From assembly GCA_022482495.1 (NCBI GenBank), contig JAKVPA010000003.1:144905-208904 (forward strand): a stretch of 64,000 bases of DNA. The letters run 5' to 3'. Of the stretch, positions 26,839 through 35,636 are shown in pieces. The translations under genes and the position numbers were made by a program. Each line of letters starts with the position of its first letter. Within the stretch, counting starts at the first letter, position 1. Source of the stretch: Sphaerochaeta sp. (lineage in GTDB: Bacteria > Spirochaetota > Spirochaetia > Sphaerochaetales > Sphaerochaetaceae). Under the pieces are notes generated by a model that was not told the origin of the DNA, did no database searches, and saw nothing but the letters and a program-made list of their open reading frames with translations.

Positions 26839-28538
26839 CAGAGCGCCCTCTCAAATTCCGCCTTGATCACTTCGACGTTTGGCTCCAGCTCTTCCCGCTT
26901 GCCGGAGAGGAACAGGTAGTATTTGATCTTCGGTTCGGTTCCCGACGGACGCACCACCAGTTTCTCCCCGCTCTTGAAGTGGATGATCACCACATCACTC
27001 TTGGGAAGCCCGGTGCCGTCGGCAAGCAGATCGGTCATCCGCAAGATATTCCGGCCGGCGATCTGGTCGCCGTCCTTCAGCGCCCGCATCCCCGCCATGA
27101 TTCCCTTCATCGTTTCCTTTCCTTCCTGTCCCGGATAGTCCCGATTGAACACCGCTTCGGCGCTGTACCCGTATTCCTGGTAGATCTCGTTCAGGCGATC
27201 CTGCAACGTCATTCCTTTGCGGGCGTAATAACACATCATCTCCACCGCGGCCAACGAACTGGAGACAGCGTCCTTGTCCCGGACGGACGGAACGGTGAGG
27301 AAGCCATAGCTCTCCTCACATCCGAACAGGAAATAGCGATCCTTGCTCCGGGGATTCTCCAGATGGTCGATCTGCTCGGCAATGTACTTGAATCCGGTCA
27401 GCACATCCTTCTCCACGCCACCATTCGCCTCAGTGATGCGTTTGATCAGATCGGTCGTCACGATGCTCTTGACCACCATCGGGGTACGGCTATCCTTGTG
27501 GAGTTCCTTGGCGGTATGGATCAGATAGTCGCAGAGCAACACACCGATCTGGTTTCCGGTAAGCAGCTGGTACTCCGTCTTTTCCTTGTTCTTTGGGATT
27601 GCCAACCCCATCCGGTCAGCGTCCGGATCGGTGCCGATGACAATATCCGCCTTTTCCTTTTTGGCCAGCTGGATGACACGGCTCATCGCTTCGGCGCTCT
27701 CCGGATTGGGAAGCTTCACCGTAGGAAACGCGCCATCGGGGAGCTGCTGTTCCTTGACCACCACCGTCCGGATCCCCAACAGGGAAAGCAAGTGGGTGAC
27801 CGGAACATTGCCGGTGCCATGCAACGGGGTATACGCCACGGTAATGGGGCTCCCCTGAACCAAGGCGGGCCTACGGAGGCTGGCAAGCGCCATGTGGTAG
27901 TATGCCTGATCAACCTTGGGGGAGACGCTTTTCAACATCTTGGTGCTTCGCGCTTCCGCTTCACTGATCCGCTTGATCTGATCAGCCGTCACGGCATTGG
28001 CACGTGTGGCGATGCCGGTGTCATGGGGCGGCGTCACCTGTCCCCCGTCGCTGTAGTACACCTTGTATCCGTTGTAGATGGCGGGATTATGGCTTGCCGT
28101 GATGACGATGCCCGCCGTGGCACGGAGGTACCGGACGGAAAAACTCAACATGGGAACGGGATGCAGGGTATCGAACAGTTGCACCTGCACGTGGTTTGCG
28201 GCAAGCACCAACGCCGCCGCGAGAGCGAATTCTTTGCTGAAATGCCGGCTGTCATAGGCGATGACTACGGAAGGATCTTCCGCCTGGGACACCAGGTATT
28301 CCGCCAAGCCCTGGGAGACTTTCTCCACCATGAACGTGTTGATGCGGTTGGTTCCCCCGCCGATGACGCCCCGCATTCCCGCCGTTCCGAAACTCAAACT
28401 GGTGTAGAAGCGGTCGTTCAGGTCCGCCCAATCCTTTTTCTCCAGGCTCTGCCGCACCTCATCACGAAACCTGGGTGTCTGTTCCGCCGCCATGTACGCT
28501 TGTGCTTTCTGCCACAAGGATTGCTCATCATATTGCAT
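26838..28538 (-). CDS. pgm: phosphoglucomutase/phosphomannomutase
   Basis: A 566-residue alpha-D-phosphohexomutase of the long PgcA-like type. The four domains show TAGMRGVIGGGTNRINTF near residue 51, the phosphoserine loop TASHNPAIYNGYKVYYSDGG near 142-161, the metal loop GTDPDADRMG near 304, the sugar loop CEESYG near 407, and phosphate-binding RPSGTEPKIKYY near 529. It interconverts hexose 1- and 6-phosphates, which fits use of glucose 1-phosphate from the cellobiose phosphorylase encoded at 48.8-51.3 kb. It overlaps gph upstream by eleven bases. Confidence 0.95.
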   Translation of the reverse strand: MQYDEQSLWQKAQAYMAAEQTPRFRDEVRQSLEKKDWADLNDRFYTSLSFGTAGMRGVIGGGTNRINTFMVEKVSQGLAEYLVSQAEDPSVVIAYDSRHFSKEFALAAALVLAANHVQVQLFDTLHPVPMLSFSVRYLRATAGIVITASHNPAIYNGYKVYYSDGGQVTPPHDTGIATRANAVTADQIKRISEAEARSTKMLKSVSPKVDQAYYHMALASLRRPALVQGSPITVAYTPLHGTGNVPVTHLLSLLGIRTVVVKEQQLPDGAFPTVKLPNPESAEAMSRVIQLAKKEKADIVIGTDPDADRMGLAIPKNKEKTEYQLLTGNQIGVLLCDYLIHTAKELHKDSRTPMVVKSIVTTDLIKRITEANGGVEKDVLTGFKYIAEQIDHLENPRSKDRYFLFGCEESYGFLTVPSVRDKDAVSSSLAAVEMMCYYARKGMTLQDRLNEIYQEYGYSAEAVFNRDYPGQEGKETMKGIMAGMRALKDGDQIAGRNILRMTDLLADGTGLPKSDVVIIHFKSGEKLVVRPSGTEPKIKYYLFLSGKREELEPNVEVIKAEFERAL

Positions 28539-29199
28539 CGATCCGTTCCTCCAGTTCTGCTATTGTATCACAGATGACGGTGCTGTCCAATTTTCCCAGC
28601 GCGTCCCGTCCCCGGAATCCCCAGGAGACCAACGCGACCCGACAGCCAGAGGCCTTGGCGAACTGCCAGTCCACTTCGCTGTCACCCACATACAGCATCT
28701 CGTCCCGGCCCAACCCTGTGGCGTTCAGAAACAGGGAAAGCGCCTTGGGGTCGGGCTTGTGGGGCAGACTGGCTTCCATCCCCTGGATCAACGCGAACGG
28801 CAAGGAAGGAAACAGACGGCGGATGATCATACGCACCAGCACGTCCGCCTTGTTGGATAATACGCCGACCTGCACCCCTCGGGCGACAAGATTGCGCAAC
28901 AACGACGAGACCCCAGGATACGGCTTGCTGTGCTCACAGGGATGGGCTTCGTAAAAGGAGATCAAAATCCGGTAGAGCTCATCGAACCGTGCGGTATCCA
29001 TCGTATCCAGGGCAGGCCCCAACGCGCCGCGGAGCGCGTTGGCCAGGCCTCGCCCCACCACCGTTTTGGTCGTCGCTTCGTCAATCGGAGCCACACCGGA
29101 AGCGGCAAGCGCCGCGTTGATGGCCGCTTGGATGTCAGAAATGGTATTCACCAAGGTGCCGTCAAGATCGAACAGCACCCCTTTTCCACTGCTTTGCAT
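28528..29199 (-). CDS. gph: HAD-family phosphatase, phosphoglycolate phosphatase-like
   Basis: A 223-residue HAD hydrolase. Motif I is VLFDLDGTLVNTISD near residues 8-22, motif II LSNKAD near 113, motif III the Lys in PHKPDPKAL near 151, and motif IV YVGDSEVDWQFAKASG near 171, all intact. Likely removes phosphate from 2-phosphoglycolate or a similar small substrate. Start ATG 29199 is preceded six bases upstream by CATACT and TTGAGC 17 bases further, with no ribosome site. Divergent from rlmI, with the two promoters interleaved; it leads the gph-pgm-hypothetical operon. Confidence 0.9.
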   Translation of the reverse strand: MQSSGKGVLFDLDGTLVNTISDIQAAINAALAASGVAPIDEATTKTVVGRGLANALRGALGPALDTMDTARFDELYRILISFYEAHPCEHSKPYPGVSSLLRNLVARGVQVGVLSNKADVLVRMIIRRLFPSLPFALIQGMEASLPHKPDPKALSLFLNATGLGRDEMLYVGDSEVDWQFAKASGCRVALVSWGFRGRDALGKLDSTVICDTIAELEERIDAI

Positions 29200-29205
29200 G
29201 CAGCA

Positions 29206-29250
29206 AGTATGGCAGATGCAGTTCTCTTGCTCAAGGGATTCTGGTATGAT
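29206..29250. promoter_or_regulatory. interleaved divergent promoters of gph and rlmI
   Basis: gph (-): TTGAGC (29234-29229), 17 bases, CATACT (29211-29206), ATG at 29199. rlmI (+): TTCTCT (29222-29227), 17 bases, TATGAT (29245-29250), ATG at 29257. Each ATG is six bases from its -10 box. Only 57 bases separate the start codons and the -35 boxes lie next to each other, so RNA polymerase could not occupy both promoters at once. Confidence 0.55.
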
Positions 29251-29256
29251 GTGCTC

Positions 29257-30477
29257 ATGCAGACCATCACGATACAAGGCGGGAAGGAGAAGCAACTGCT
29301 CCGCCATCACCCATGGGTGTTCTCCAAAGCGATCACGCCGGGACAGAGCCCGGAAGAAGGCCCGTGCAGGGTGGAAACCAGCGAAGGCCGGTTCATCGCA
29401 TGGGGCTGGTACGACGAGAAAAGCCATATTCCGCTCCATTTGCTCTCCTGGGACGAAGCGGATGTGATCGACGAGCTGTGGTGGGAAGCCAGAATCAAGG
29501 ATGCCGTGCAACGAAGAGCCCGGTTTTTCCGTGACAAACGTACGACAACCACCACGTTCCGGATCATCTTTTCCGAAGCGGACATGTTGCCCGGACTGGT
29601 GGCCGATGTGTATGGCACGATGATCCGGATCATCATCTCCAGCCACATCGCCTGGGGAAAGAAGGATCTGATCGTCCGCACGCTGGATGGGTTGCTCAAA
29701 CCGTCCCTCCAGGTGATCACCACGGACAGCGCCTACACCGGGGTGGAATCACTTCCCGGTGGCGCGCTGTTCTGGAAAGACGGAGCGTACTTCACGCCGG
29801 ATGGCAAGCTTCCCGCCGTGCGGTTCCGTGAAGACGGGTTGTGGTACGAAGTCGTTCCCGGCATGGGGCAGAAAAGCGGTTTCTACTGCGACCAGCGGGA
29901 CAACCGTAGAGCCATCGAGACGTACTGCGCCGACGCCGTGGTGCTGGACGCCTTCTGCTATACCGGCGCGTTCACCCTTCACGCGCTTCGCGCAGGAGCC
30001 CGCAGGGTGGATTGTCTTGACTCAAGCGAAGACGCGCTCCGTCAACTGCTCTACCACATTCACCTGAACCAGAATGAAGGAACCATCCCTCAGGACGGCA
30101 GGGACAAAGTCACCACGACGACCTGCAACGTGTTCGAACAGATGCGTTCCATCCCGCACAACACCTACGACGTGATGATCCTGGATCCCCCGAAGCTCGC
30201 CCAGACGAAGAGCCAGGCGGAAGCTGCGTCCAAAGCGTACAAGGATCTCAACCGGCTTGCCATGGAGCGGATCAAACGGGGTGGCATTCTGGTGACGTTC
30301 AGTTGCAGCGGAGCCATCACCAGCGAACTGTTCCGCACCATCCTCGCCTGGAGCGCCCAGGACGCCCATCGGGAAGCGCAGGTACTGCGGATTCTTGGGG
30401 CGGGAGAGGATCATCCGATCCGTCTCTCGTTCCCCGAATCAGAGTACCTGAAAGGATGCGTCGTCCGGGTGCTGTGA
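29257..30477 (+). CDS. rlmI: class I rRNA methyltransferase (RlmI-like)
   Basis: A 406-residue SAM-dependent RNA methyltransferase like RlmI (23S rRNA m5C1962). An N-terminal PUA-like domain (GKEKQLLRHHPWVFSKAI) is followed by GQKSGFYCDQRDNR near residue 206, the SAM motif VLDAFCYTGAFTLHAL near 228, and the catalytic-loop MILDPPKLA near 308 with FSCSG near 347 (nucleophilic Cys). Length is normal. The upstream frame back to 28930 is antisense to gph and not coding. The last base is one before the stop of the convergent ykgJ-like gene. Confidence 0.9.
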   Translation: MQTITIQGGKEKQLLRHHPWVFSKAITPGQSPEEGPCRVETSEGRFIAWGWYDEKSHIPLHLLSWDEADVIDELWWEARIKDAVQRRARFFRDKRTTTTTFRIIFSEADMLPGLVADVYGTMIRIIISSHIAWGKKDLIVRTLDGLLKPSLQVITTDSAYTGVESLPGGALFWKDGAYFTPDGKLPAVRFREDGLWYEVVPGMGQKSGFYCDQRDNRRAIETYCADAVVLDAFCYTGAFTLHALRAGARRVDCLDSSEDALRQLLYHIHLNQNEGTIPQDGRDKVTTTTCNVFEQMRSIPHNTYDVMILDPPKLAQTKSQAEAASKAYKDLNRLAMERIKRGGILVTFSCSGAITSELFRTILAWSAQDAHREAQVLRILGAGEDHPIRLSFPESEYLKGCVVRVL

Positions 30478-30478
30478 A

Positions 30479-31120
30479 TCACGAAGCCATCGGAGAGGGC
30501 GTTGAATCATCATCATCGTCGTCAAGACGGATGCCGGCCAGGCTCCACAGGAGCCGGACGATGGAAAGCGCCTCGGTGACGGCGACGGAAAGATCCTCCA
30601 CCTCCCCATCCCCGCCATCCAGCGCGCGCAGTTGCACGCCGTACTCACCCATCACCGGAACCGGTTGGGAAAAGACCAGATGTTCCGGCATCGTCTTCAC
30701 ATCGTTGTACTTGCAATGCCGGAACTCAGCCACTCCGTCTTTGTTCAGGGACGCAGAGGCACCGAACAGCCGGCAGACCAGCGGGCGTGCCGGATAGACG
30801 GTGCAGTGATGGGGGTTCTGGGGATTGAACAACGGGCAATGGTCGCTGCCAATGCCATTCTCCAGCCGGTCGATCAACGAGAGGTCCCGCCGCACCAACA
30901 GCAGATAGGCTGCGACCATCCTGGCTTCCAGACTGGTGATGTCCGGCATGAAATGCTCACAGCAGGTGCCGCATCCCTGTCCGCAATGGATCGCGTAGGC
31001 GTCACAGAACGCCAACGTCTCGTCCTCCACCCTGTCGTACAGATCCGACAGATGGGCGAGGCTTTCTCCAAGAAACGTCCCACCCAACAGCCGGACGATC
31101 TTGTCCCGTTCGTAGTTCAT
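30479..31120 (-). CDS. YkgJ-family cysteine cluster protein
   Basis: A 213-residue protein of the CxxCxxCC family (UPF0153/YkgJ), putative Zn or Fe-S binders of unknown role. The Cys set is CGQGCGTCCEHF near residues 48-59, CPLFNP near 96, and CTVYPARPLVCRLFG near 107-121. The C-terminus ends in an acidic run (DDDDDDS). It overlaps the corA-like gene by four bases and is probably its operon partner. Confidence 0.8.
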   Translation of the reverse strand: MNYERDKIVRLLGGTFLGESLAHLSDLYDRVEDETLAFCDAYAIHCGQGCGTCCEHFMPDITSLEARMVAAYLLLVRRDLSLIDRLENGIGSDHCPLFNPQNPHHCTVYPARPLVCRLFGASASLNKDGVAEFRHCKYNDVKTMPEHLVFSQPVPVMGEYGVQLRALDGGDGEVEDLSVAVTEALSIVRLLWSLAGIRLDDDDDDSTPSPMAS

Positions 31121-32095
31121 AGGGATTTGTTCCTTTCCTTCTTTTTCTCTTCCGTTTTCAACATCCGCATGCTTCTCCGGTCACTGAAGATGTACAGCGC
31201 GACGACGACGGAGATGCCACAGGCGACCAACATGAACAGCCACGCCAACGGATAGCCGGTAAACGGCAACTTGACGTTCATGCCGAAGAAGCTGGTGATG
31301 AACGTAGGCAGCATGAAGCTGATCGACACGATGGTCAACCGCTTCATGATGATGTTCATGTTGTTGCTGATGACGCTGGCGAAACAATCCATCGTCCCGG
31401 TGAGGATGTCGGTGTAGATGTTGGCCATCTGGATGGCCTGCTTGTTGTCCGTGATGGTGTCTTCCAGAAAATCCTGCTCAGTCCGGGCCGTCCAGATGGA
31501 AGAACGTCCCTTTGTTGTTCAGCCGCTCCAGAAGCGCCTCGTTGGTCGTCAGGCTGGTGGTAAGGTACACCAGGGACTTCTGGATCTGCAAAAGCTGGAG
31601 AAGTTCGTAGTTCATGATGGATTTATGCAGCTGGCCTTCCACCTGGTCCTTGCGGCGGTTCAGGTATTTCAGCACCCTGATGTACACCATGGTGGCACGT
31701 CCCATCAGGGAGATGACGAATCCTTCCATGGTGGATACGGGATAATGGCGGTACCGCTTCTTGGCGAAATCATCCAGCACCACGCTGTCCCCCTGGCAGA
31801 TGGTGATGATCATCTCAGGGAACATCACGATGCCCAGCGGGAGGGCCTGCTGGTCCAGCGTATCCTCACTTTCCGACAAGGCGGGAAGCCGGAGGATCAG
31901 ATCAACATACGTGTCTTCCTTCTCAATGCGGCTTTGCTCGTCCTGGTCCATGATGTCCGCAAGGAGATCGCTGTCGATGTTGTATTTCTCTTGGAGCAAC
32001 GTGATGTCGTCCCGGTTGACGTCACGGGCGTCAACCCAGGTATACCCTCCCGTTTCTCCGGGACCTTTGGAATAACTTTCATGTATGGTGATCAT
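31117..32095 (-). pseudogene. corA: CorA-type magnesium transporter, one frameshift
   Basis: A CorA-family divalent metal channel. The N-terminal cytoplasmic domain (ITIHESY...YTWVDARDVNRDD) and long helices are read from 32095 to about 31490. An extra base near 31484-31491 then gives an early stop, while the other frame continues with the stalk, ISFMLPTFITSFFGMNV (the GMN filter motif) and the second membrane helix to 31117. The corrected protein would be about 325 residues. Start ATG 32095 has GAGG five bases upstream. A terminator and small leader ORF lie just upstream. GMN makes Mg2+ (or Co2+) the likely cargo. Confidence 0.88.
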
Positions 32096-32112
32096 AGGCG
32101 CCTCTTGTCAAT

Positions 32113-32145
32113 AAAAAATCAGGCGCGCTCAACTCGGAGAGCGCC
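32113..32145 (-). terminator. terminator hairpin in the corA leader
   Basis: On the minus strand GCGCTC / GAGCGC (extendable with GG/CC across a small bulge), an eight-base loop, then T-rich ATTTTTT, ending about 18 bases before the corA ATG. It also contains the last codons and stop of the leader ORF at 32119-32187, so ribosome position can affect folding. Confidence 0.7.
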
Positions 32146-32187
32146 GCAGGTACGTTCTGGTAATGGGACGGTGTCTTCCGTATGCAT
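32119..32187 (-). CDS. 22-residue leader peptide upstream of corA
   Basis: ORF MHTEDTVPLPERTCGALRVE + RA, with a very strong ribosome site (GGAGGAGGAGAGG) two to fourteen bases upstream. It is rich in acidic residues and Pro (VPLPE) and ends inside the terminator hairpin. Enterobacterial mgtL and corL leaders also couple peptide translation to Mg transporter expression, although their sequences differ. Candidate cis-acting attenuation peptide; not proven to be translated. Confidence 0.5.
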   Translation of the reverse strand: MHTEDTVPLPERTCGALRVERA

Positions 32188-32207
32188 GGCCTCTCCTCCT
32201 CCGGTCG

Positions 32208-32236
32208 ATACTATCATAGCGACGGGGGGATTGCAA
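32208..32236 (-). promoter_or_regulatory. promoter of the corA leader
   Basis: Minus strand TTGCAA (32236-32231), 17 bases, TAGTAT (32213-32208). Transcription would begin just upstream of the GGAGGAGG ribosome site of the leader peptide, leaving a leader of about 100 bases before corA. Confidence 0.55.
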
Positions 32237-32305
32237 AGATGGCTGGCTCGCTTTTTCCCATTGCAACTCCAAGGAAAAAAACGAACAATACGGAGGGAGG
32301 CTACG

Positions 32306-32859
32306 ATGTTCACCAGAGACGAAGCATTGGGATTACTGAGGAAATACACCAAGAACGAGCATTTGATCTACCACGCATACTGCGTGGAGGCGGTGATGCG
32401 CCGTTTCGCCACGGAACTGGGGGAGGATCCCGAGTACTGGGGACTGGTCGGTCTGCTCCACGATGTGGACTGGGACCAATTCCCCGAGCAACACTGCCAC
32501 AAAGCGCCGGAACTGCTCAGGGAGATCGGTGCGGATGATGACTTCATCCACGCGGTGTGCAGCCATGGCTGGGGAATCTGCTCCGACGTGGAGCCGACCA
32601 AACCGATGGAAAAAGGTGCTGTACACGGTGGACGAACTGTGCGGCCTGATCTACGCCACGGCATTGATGCGCCCGGAGCACATGGAGGGCATGACACCCA
32701 AGTCAGGTCAAAAAGAAATGGAACAGCAAGGGATTCGCCGCCGGCGTCAACCGCGATCTGATCGACAAAGGCATCGGAATGATCGGGATGGACAAGGACA
32801 AGGTGATCACCCTTGCCATCGAAGCGCTTACCGGAGTGGAAAAAGAAATAGGCCTTTAA
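32306..32859 (+). pseudogene. HD-domain hydrolase, two frameshifts
   Basis: An HD phosphohydrolase-like protein of about 184 residues. Start ATG 32306 follows GGAGGGAGG. The first part (MFTRDEALGLLRKYTKN, EHLIYHAYCVEAVMRR, GLLHDVDWDQFPE, HGWG) carries the H...HD pattern. The frame shifts at an A-run near 32608-32614 (one base short) into KVLYTVDELCGLIYATALMRP, and back near 32703-32707 (one extra base) into KKKWNSKGFAAGVNRD and on to the stop at 32857-32859. The two indels compensate, so the full conserved protein is present across frames. Substrate unknown. Confidence 0.8.
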
Positions 32860-32868
32860 TATTCCGTA

Positions 32869-33936
32869 TCAAGAACGATATTTAAGAAAACTATCATACG
32901 GATAGGCGGTTGCAACGGCATCTGAACGGTTTCGGCAATCCGAGGGAGAAACCATGGTGATGTCCATGGAAGGCAATCCGAACACTTCCCTGACCCGTTC
33001 TCCGAACAGGGAACGGATGCGGGATTCAGGAACACCTTCCCGGTACAGGCGGTCCAGCAGCAACAGGGAACCGGAGAAACCGGGAATTCCCGATGCTCCC
33101 TTCTCCTTGTCTTGGATGGTATGGGGCGCGTGGTCGCTCTCCACCCAGTCGATCCTCCCATCACAGAGTGCCTGGAACAATAAGGCCCGATGGGCTTCAT
33201 CCCGAAGAGGAGGATTCATCTTGGCATACAGCCGATGATCCTTGGCGTCGTCTGCATTCAACAACAGATGATGGGCCGTCGCCCCCGAGGTGATCCGCAG
33301 CCCATCCTTCCGTCCTTGTTCGATCAACGGCAGGCACTCGGCGACGCTGAGGTGGCAGACGTGCAGCACCCCCTGGAATCCTTCTTCCTTTGCAAAGCGT
33401 ATTTGGTCCTTCACCGAGGCGATCTCCGCCTCAATGGGACGGGCCAGAGAATGGGAAGAGAAATCCGACGGATCTTCAAGATCCGGACGGAGCAGGCTCT
33501 CTTTCTCACAGTGGACGGCAAGCACTCCGGTGTATCCCAATCGGGAGAGTGTGCGGTACACCTTCCGTTGGGCTTCCTCGGTGACCTGACCCATATTGCC
33601 GGTTGAGTTGCCGGCGAACAGCTTCAAACCCACTACACGGGGAAACCACTTCCTCCATGCATCCACCACGGTCTTGATTGCTTGCTCATCGGCCATCAAC
33701 CCCGCGTAGACGGAATACCGGATGGGACGACCCGTCTGCGCAAGCACCTGCTCCTCCGCAGTTCGTCCCATCTCCAGACGGGCTTGGATCGCCTCCGTTC
33801 CCGTCAAAGGAGGATTGCAGTTGGGCATGTCGAACACCCAATCAAAGCCACAGCGTGAGGCAACGGTCAAACCGTGCAAAATCGTTTCCTTGGAAGCTTG
33901 GACACCATCCCGAAGATGCACATGAGGATCGATCAT
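32869..33936 (-). CDS. pyrC: dihydroorotase (PyrC), amidohydrolase family
   Basis: A 355-residue zinc amidohydrolase closing carbamoyl aspartate to dihydroorotate. The metal-binding HxH is in MIDPHVHLRDG at residues 2-12; later His residues are in LAVHCEKES near 140 and VLHVCHLSV near 189, with the catalytic Asp in ESDHAPH near 262. It starts right at the HxH strand, without the N-terminal beta domain of longer dihydroorotases, which is usual for this short type. The position usually held by the carboxylated Lys reads GLKLFAGNSTG. It overlaps pyrDK by four bases as the last gene of the pyr operon. Confidence 0.9.
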   Translation of the reverse strand: MIDPHVHLRDGVQASKETILHGLTVASRCGFDWVFDMPNCNPPLTGTEAIQARLEMGRTAEEQVLAQTGRPIRYSVYAGLMADEQAIKTVVDAWRKWFPRVVGLKLFAGNSTGNMGQVTEEAQRKVYRTLSRLGYTGVLAVHCEKESLLRPDLEDPSDFSSHSLARPIEAEIASVKDQIRFAKEEGFQGVLHVCHLSVAECLPLIEQGRKDGLRITSGATAHHLLLNADDAKDHRLYAKMNPPLRDEAHRALLFQALCDGRIDWVESDHAPHTIQDKEKGASGIPGFSGSLLLLDRLYREGVPESRIRSLFGERVREVFGLPSMDITMVSPSDCRNRSDAVATAYPYDSFLKYRS

Positions 33937-35636
33937 CTGAGGAGCTCCTTGGCGTTGGACATGAGCCAGTCATACTCCATGAACGTCCCCCACTGGCAGG
34001 CGAGACGATCTCCGACGGCACATTCTCCGCACAGGCCAATGCCACAGCGGGTCATTTTCTCCAGTGACACGCTGATCATCCCCGACGGAACCCCGCGATC
34101 CACCAGCTTCTTTGCCGCAATCGCCATGAATTTCGTCGGTCCGACCAGGTAGGCGGCCGTATCCCTGGGAATATCCATCGTATCCAACAAGCCGAGGACC
34201 CGACCAGGAACACCGTCATCCGCTACGGTGTGGAATGAGCCGTACGGACTGAGTACCGGCTCGAACAGGCCAGGACCGGAAACCGGCACGCTGGTCCCCA
34301 CCAGCATGGTAATGTCCGTTCCCTGCTTCTTCAGCTCGTCGCAGAGCATCGGCAGCACGGCCACTCCGGTCCCCCCGGCAATGAGCAACGCGTGCCGGCT
34401 TTGCTTCACCGCCACCGGCATGCCATACAGGCCTCGGACGAACAGTTCATCCCCTTTTTTGAGCGCGCACAGGTGTTTGGTGAACGGACCCCTGTCCTTG
34501 ATGATGAACCGCAGCGGGCTGGTCGTCGCCACACTGAACGGTTTCTCACCGACCTCAGGGATCCACAGGAACACGAACTCCCCCGCCTTGCTGGGCAGTT
34601 CCCCGTCCAACGTGAGGATCACCGTATCCGGGCCATACGTCTCTTTTTCCACGATGCGATGACGCCGGTAAGCCATTTTGCGTTCCGTACGGAGGTATCC
34701 CTCACTTCGAAGCACGGGATTCTCTCCATGGAGCATGGCAAACGCCTCGCTTCCCACCGCCTCCAGGTATCGTGGCCACTCTTGTTGGTTCACCATGCCC
34801 AGGGCACTGCCGATGCCGACCACATCGGCTCCCGCCTGCACCATGGCGGCGGCATCCGTTCCGGTGGATACGCCTCCCATACCGATGATCGGGATATCGG
34901 CTCCGACGGCATTTCGGATGGCGCGGACCGCATGAAGCGCGTCTTCCTTCACCCAACGACCGCTTTTTCCGCCTTTGCCTCCCACCTTGTTGATCAAAAT
35001 GGAATAGCCGCTGTCTGGATCCCGGTGTTCCACCGGACCGACGGTGTTGATGGCGGTGATGCCATCAGCGCCGGCTTCCATCACCGCTTTGGCGATGGAC
35101 CCGATATCCGGCACATTGGGGGTCAGCTTGACGAACAGCGGGACGGAAAGATCCGGGATCGCTTTCCGGATGGTACGTACGTACATCGATGCGATGGACG
35201 CGTCACAGCCGATGGACGCCCCATACCCTTTTGCCGCGTGAGGGCAGCTGAAGTTCAGTTCGACCAGGTCAGCGTACGGGCAGAGGGTACGGATCAACGT
35301 GATGAAGTCCTCGGGACTGTTTGCCGAAAGGGAGACATTCAGCAAGGCACGCATCCTTTCTCCTCGCAGCCGTTTCAACTCCGCCTGCGCTTCCTTCATC
35401 CCGACATTCTTCAATCCCACCGAGTTGCCGAAGCAACCGGTTTGGGTTTCGCAGATCACCGGTTCGGGATTCCCCGGGTTTGGCACGACCTGGAAACTTT
35501 TCGTCGTGATGAGATCAACATCAGGAATCTCCCGATCAAAATACCGGATCATCTCCTCATTGGTCGTCGCCACTCCGCTGACGGTGGCCAACGGAATCCT
35601 TCCGGTAAGGGATTTCAGGGAAGCGAAGGGATTCAC
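33933..35636 (-). CDS. pyrDK: fused dihydroorotate dehydrogenase B catalytic (PyrD) and electron-transfer (PyrK) protein
   Basis: A 567-residue fusion. Residues 1-315 are a class 1 PyrD: SPxxFMN segments, NFSCPHAAKGYG with the catalytic Cys near 130, VKLTPNVPDIG, and IGMGGVSTGTDAA. Residues 320-567 are PyrK: an FAD-binding beta barrel, NAD domain LIAGGTGVAVLPM, and a [2Fe-2S] site CGIGLCGECAVGD...C. Together they oxidise dihydroorotate using NAD+. Start GTG 35636 overlaps the pyrF stop (GTGA) with GAGGAG eight bases upstream. In most bacteria these are two genes. Confidence 0.93.
   Translation of the reverse strand: MNPFASLKSLTGRIPLATVSGVATTNEEMIRYFDREIPDVDLITTKSFQVVPNPGNPEPVICETQTGCFGNSVGLKNVGMKEAQAELKRLRGERMRALLNVSLSANSPEDFITLIRTLCPYADLVELNFSCPHAAKGYGASIGCDASIASMYVRTIRKAIPDLSVPLFVKLTPNVPDIGSIAKAVMEAGADGITAINTVGPVEHRDPDSGYSILINKVGGKGGKSGRWVKEDALHAVRAIRNAVGADIPIIGMGGVSTGTDAAAMVQAGADVVGIGSALGMVNQQEWPRYLEAVGSEAFAMLHGENPVLRSEGYLRTERKMAYRRHRIVEKETYGPDTVILTLDGELPSKAGEFVFLWIPEVGEKPFSVATTSPLRFIIKDRGPFTKHLCALKKGDELFVRGLYGMPVAVKQSRHALLIAGGTGVAVLPMLCDELKKQGTDITMLVGTSVPVSGPGLFEPVLSPYGSFHTVADDGVPGRVLGLLDTMDIPRDTAAYLVGPTKFMAIAAKKLVDRGVPSGMISVSLEKMTRCGIGLCGECAVGDRLACQWGTFMEYDWLMSNAKELLR

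Noticed and set aside
26979..28577. 532-codon plus-strand open frame antisense to pgm
   Set aside because: The minus strand encodes a full phosphohexomutase with all motifs. The antisense frame is a by-product of GC-rich codons, is full of His/Arg/Gln, and matches no family.
32096..32305. M-box (ykoK) magnesium riboswitch upstream of corA
   Set aside because: The leader is only about 100 bases and lacks the multi-stem M-box architecture. The peptide-plus-terminator layout explains it better.
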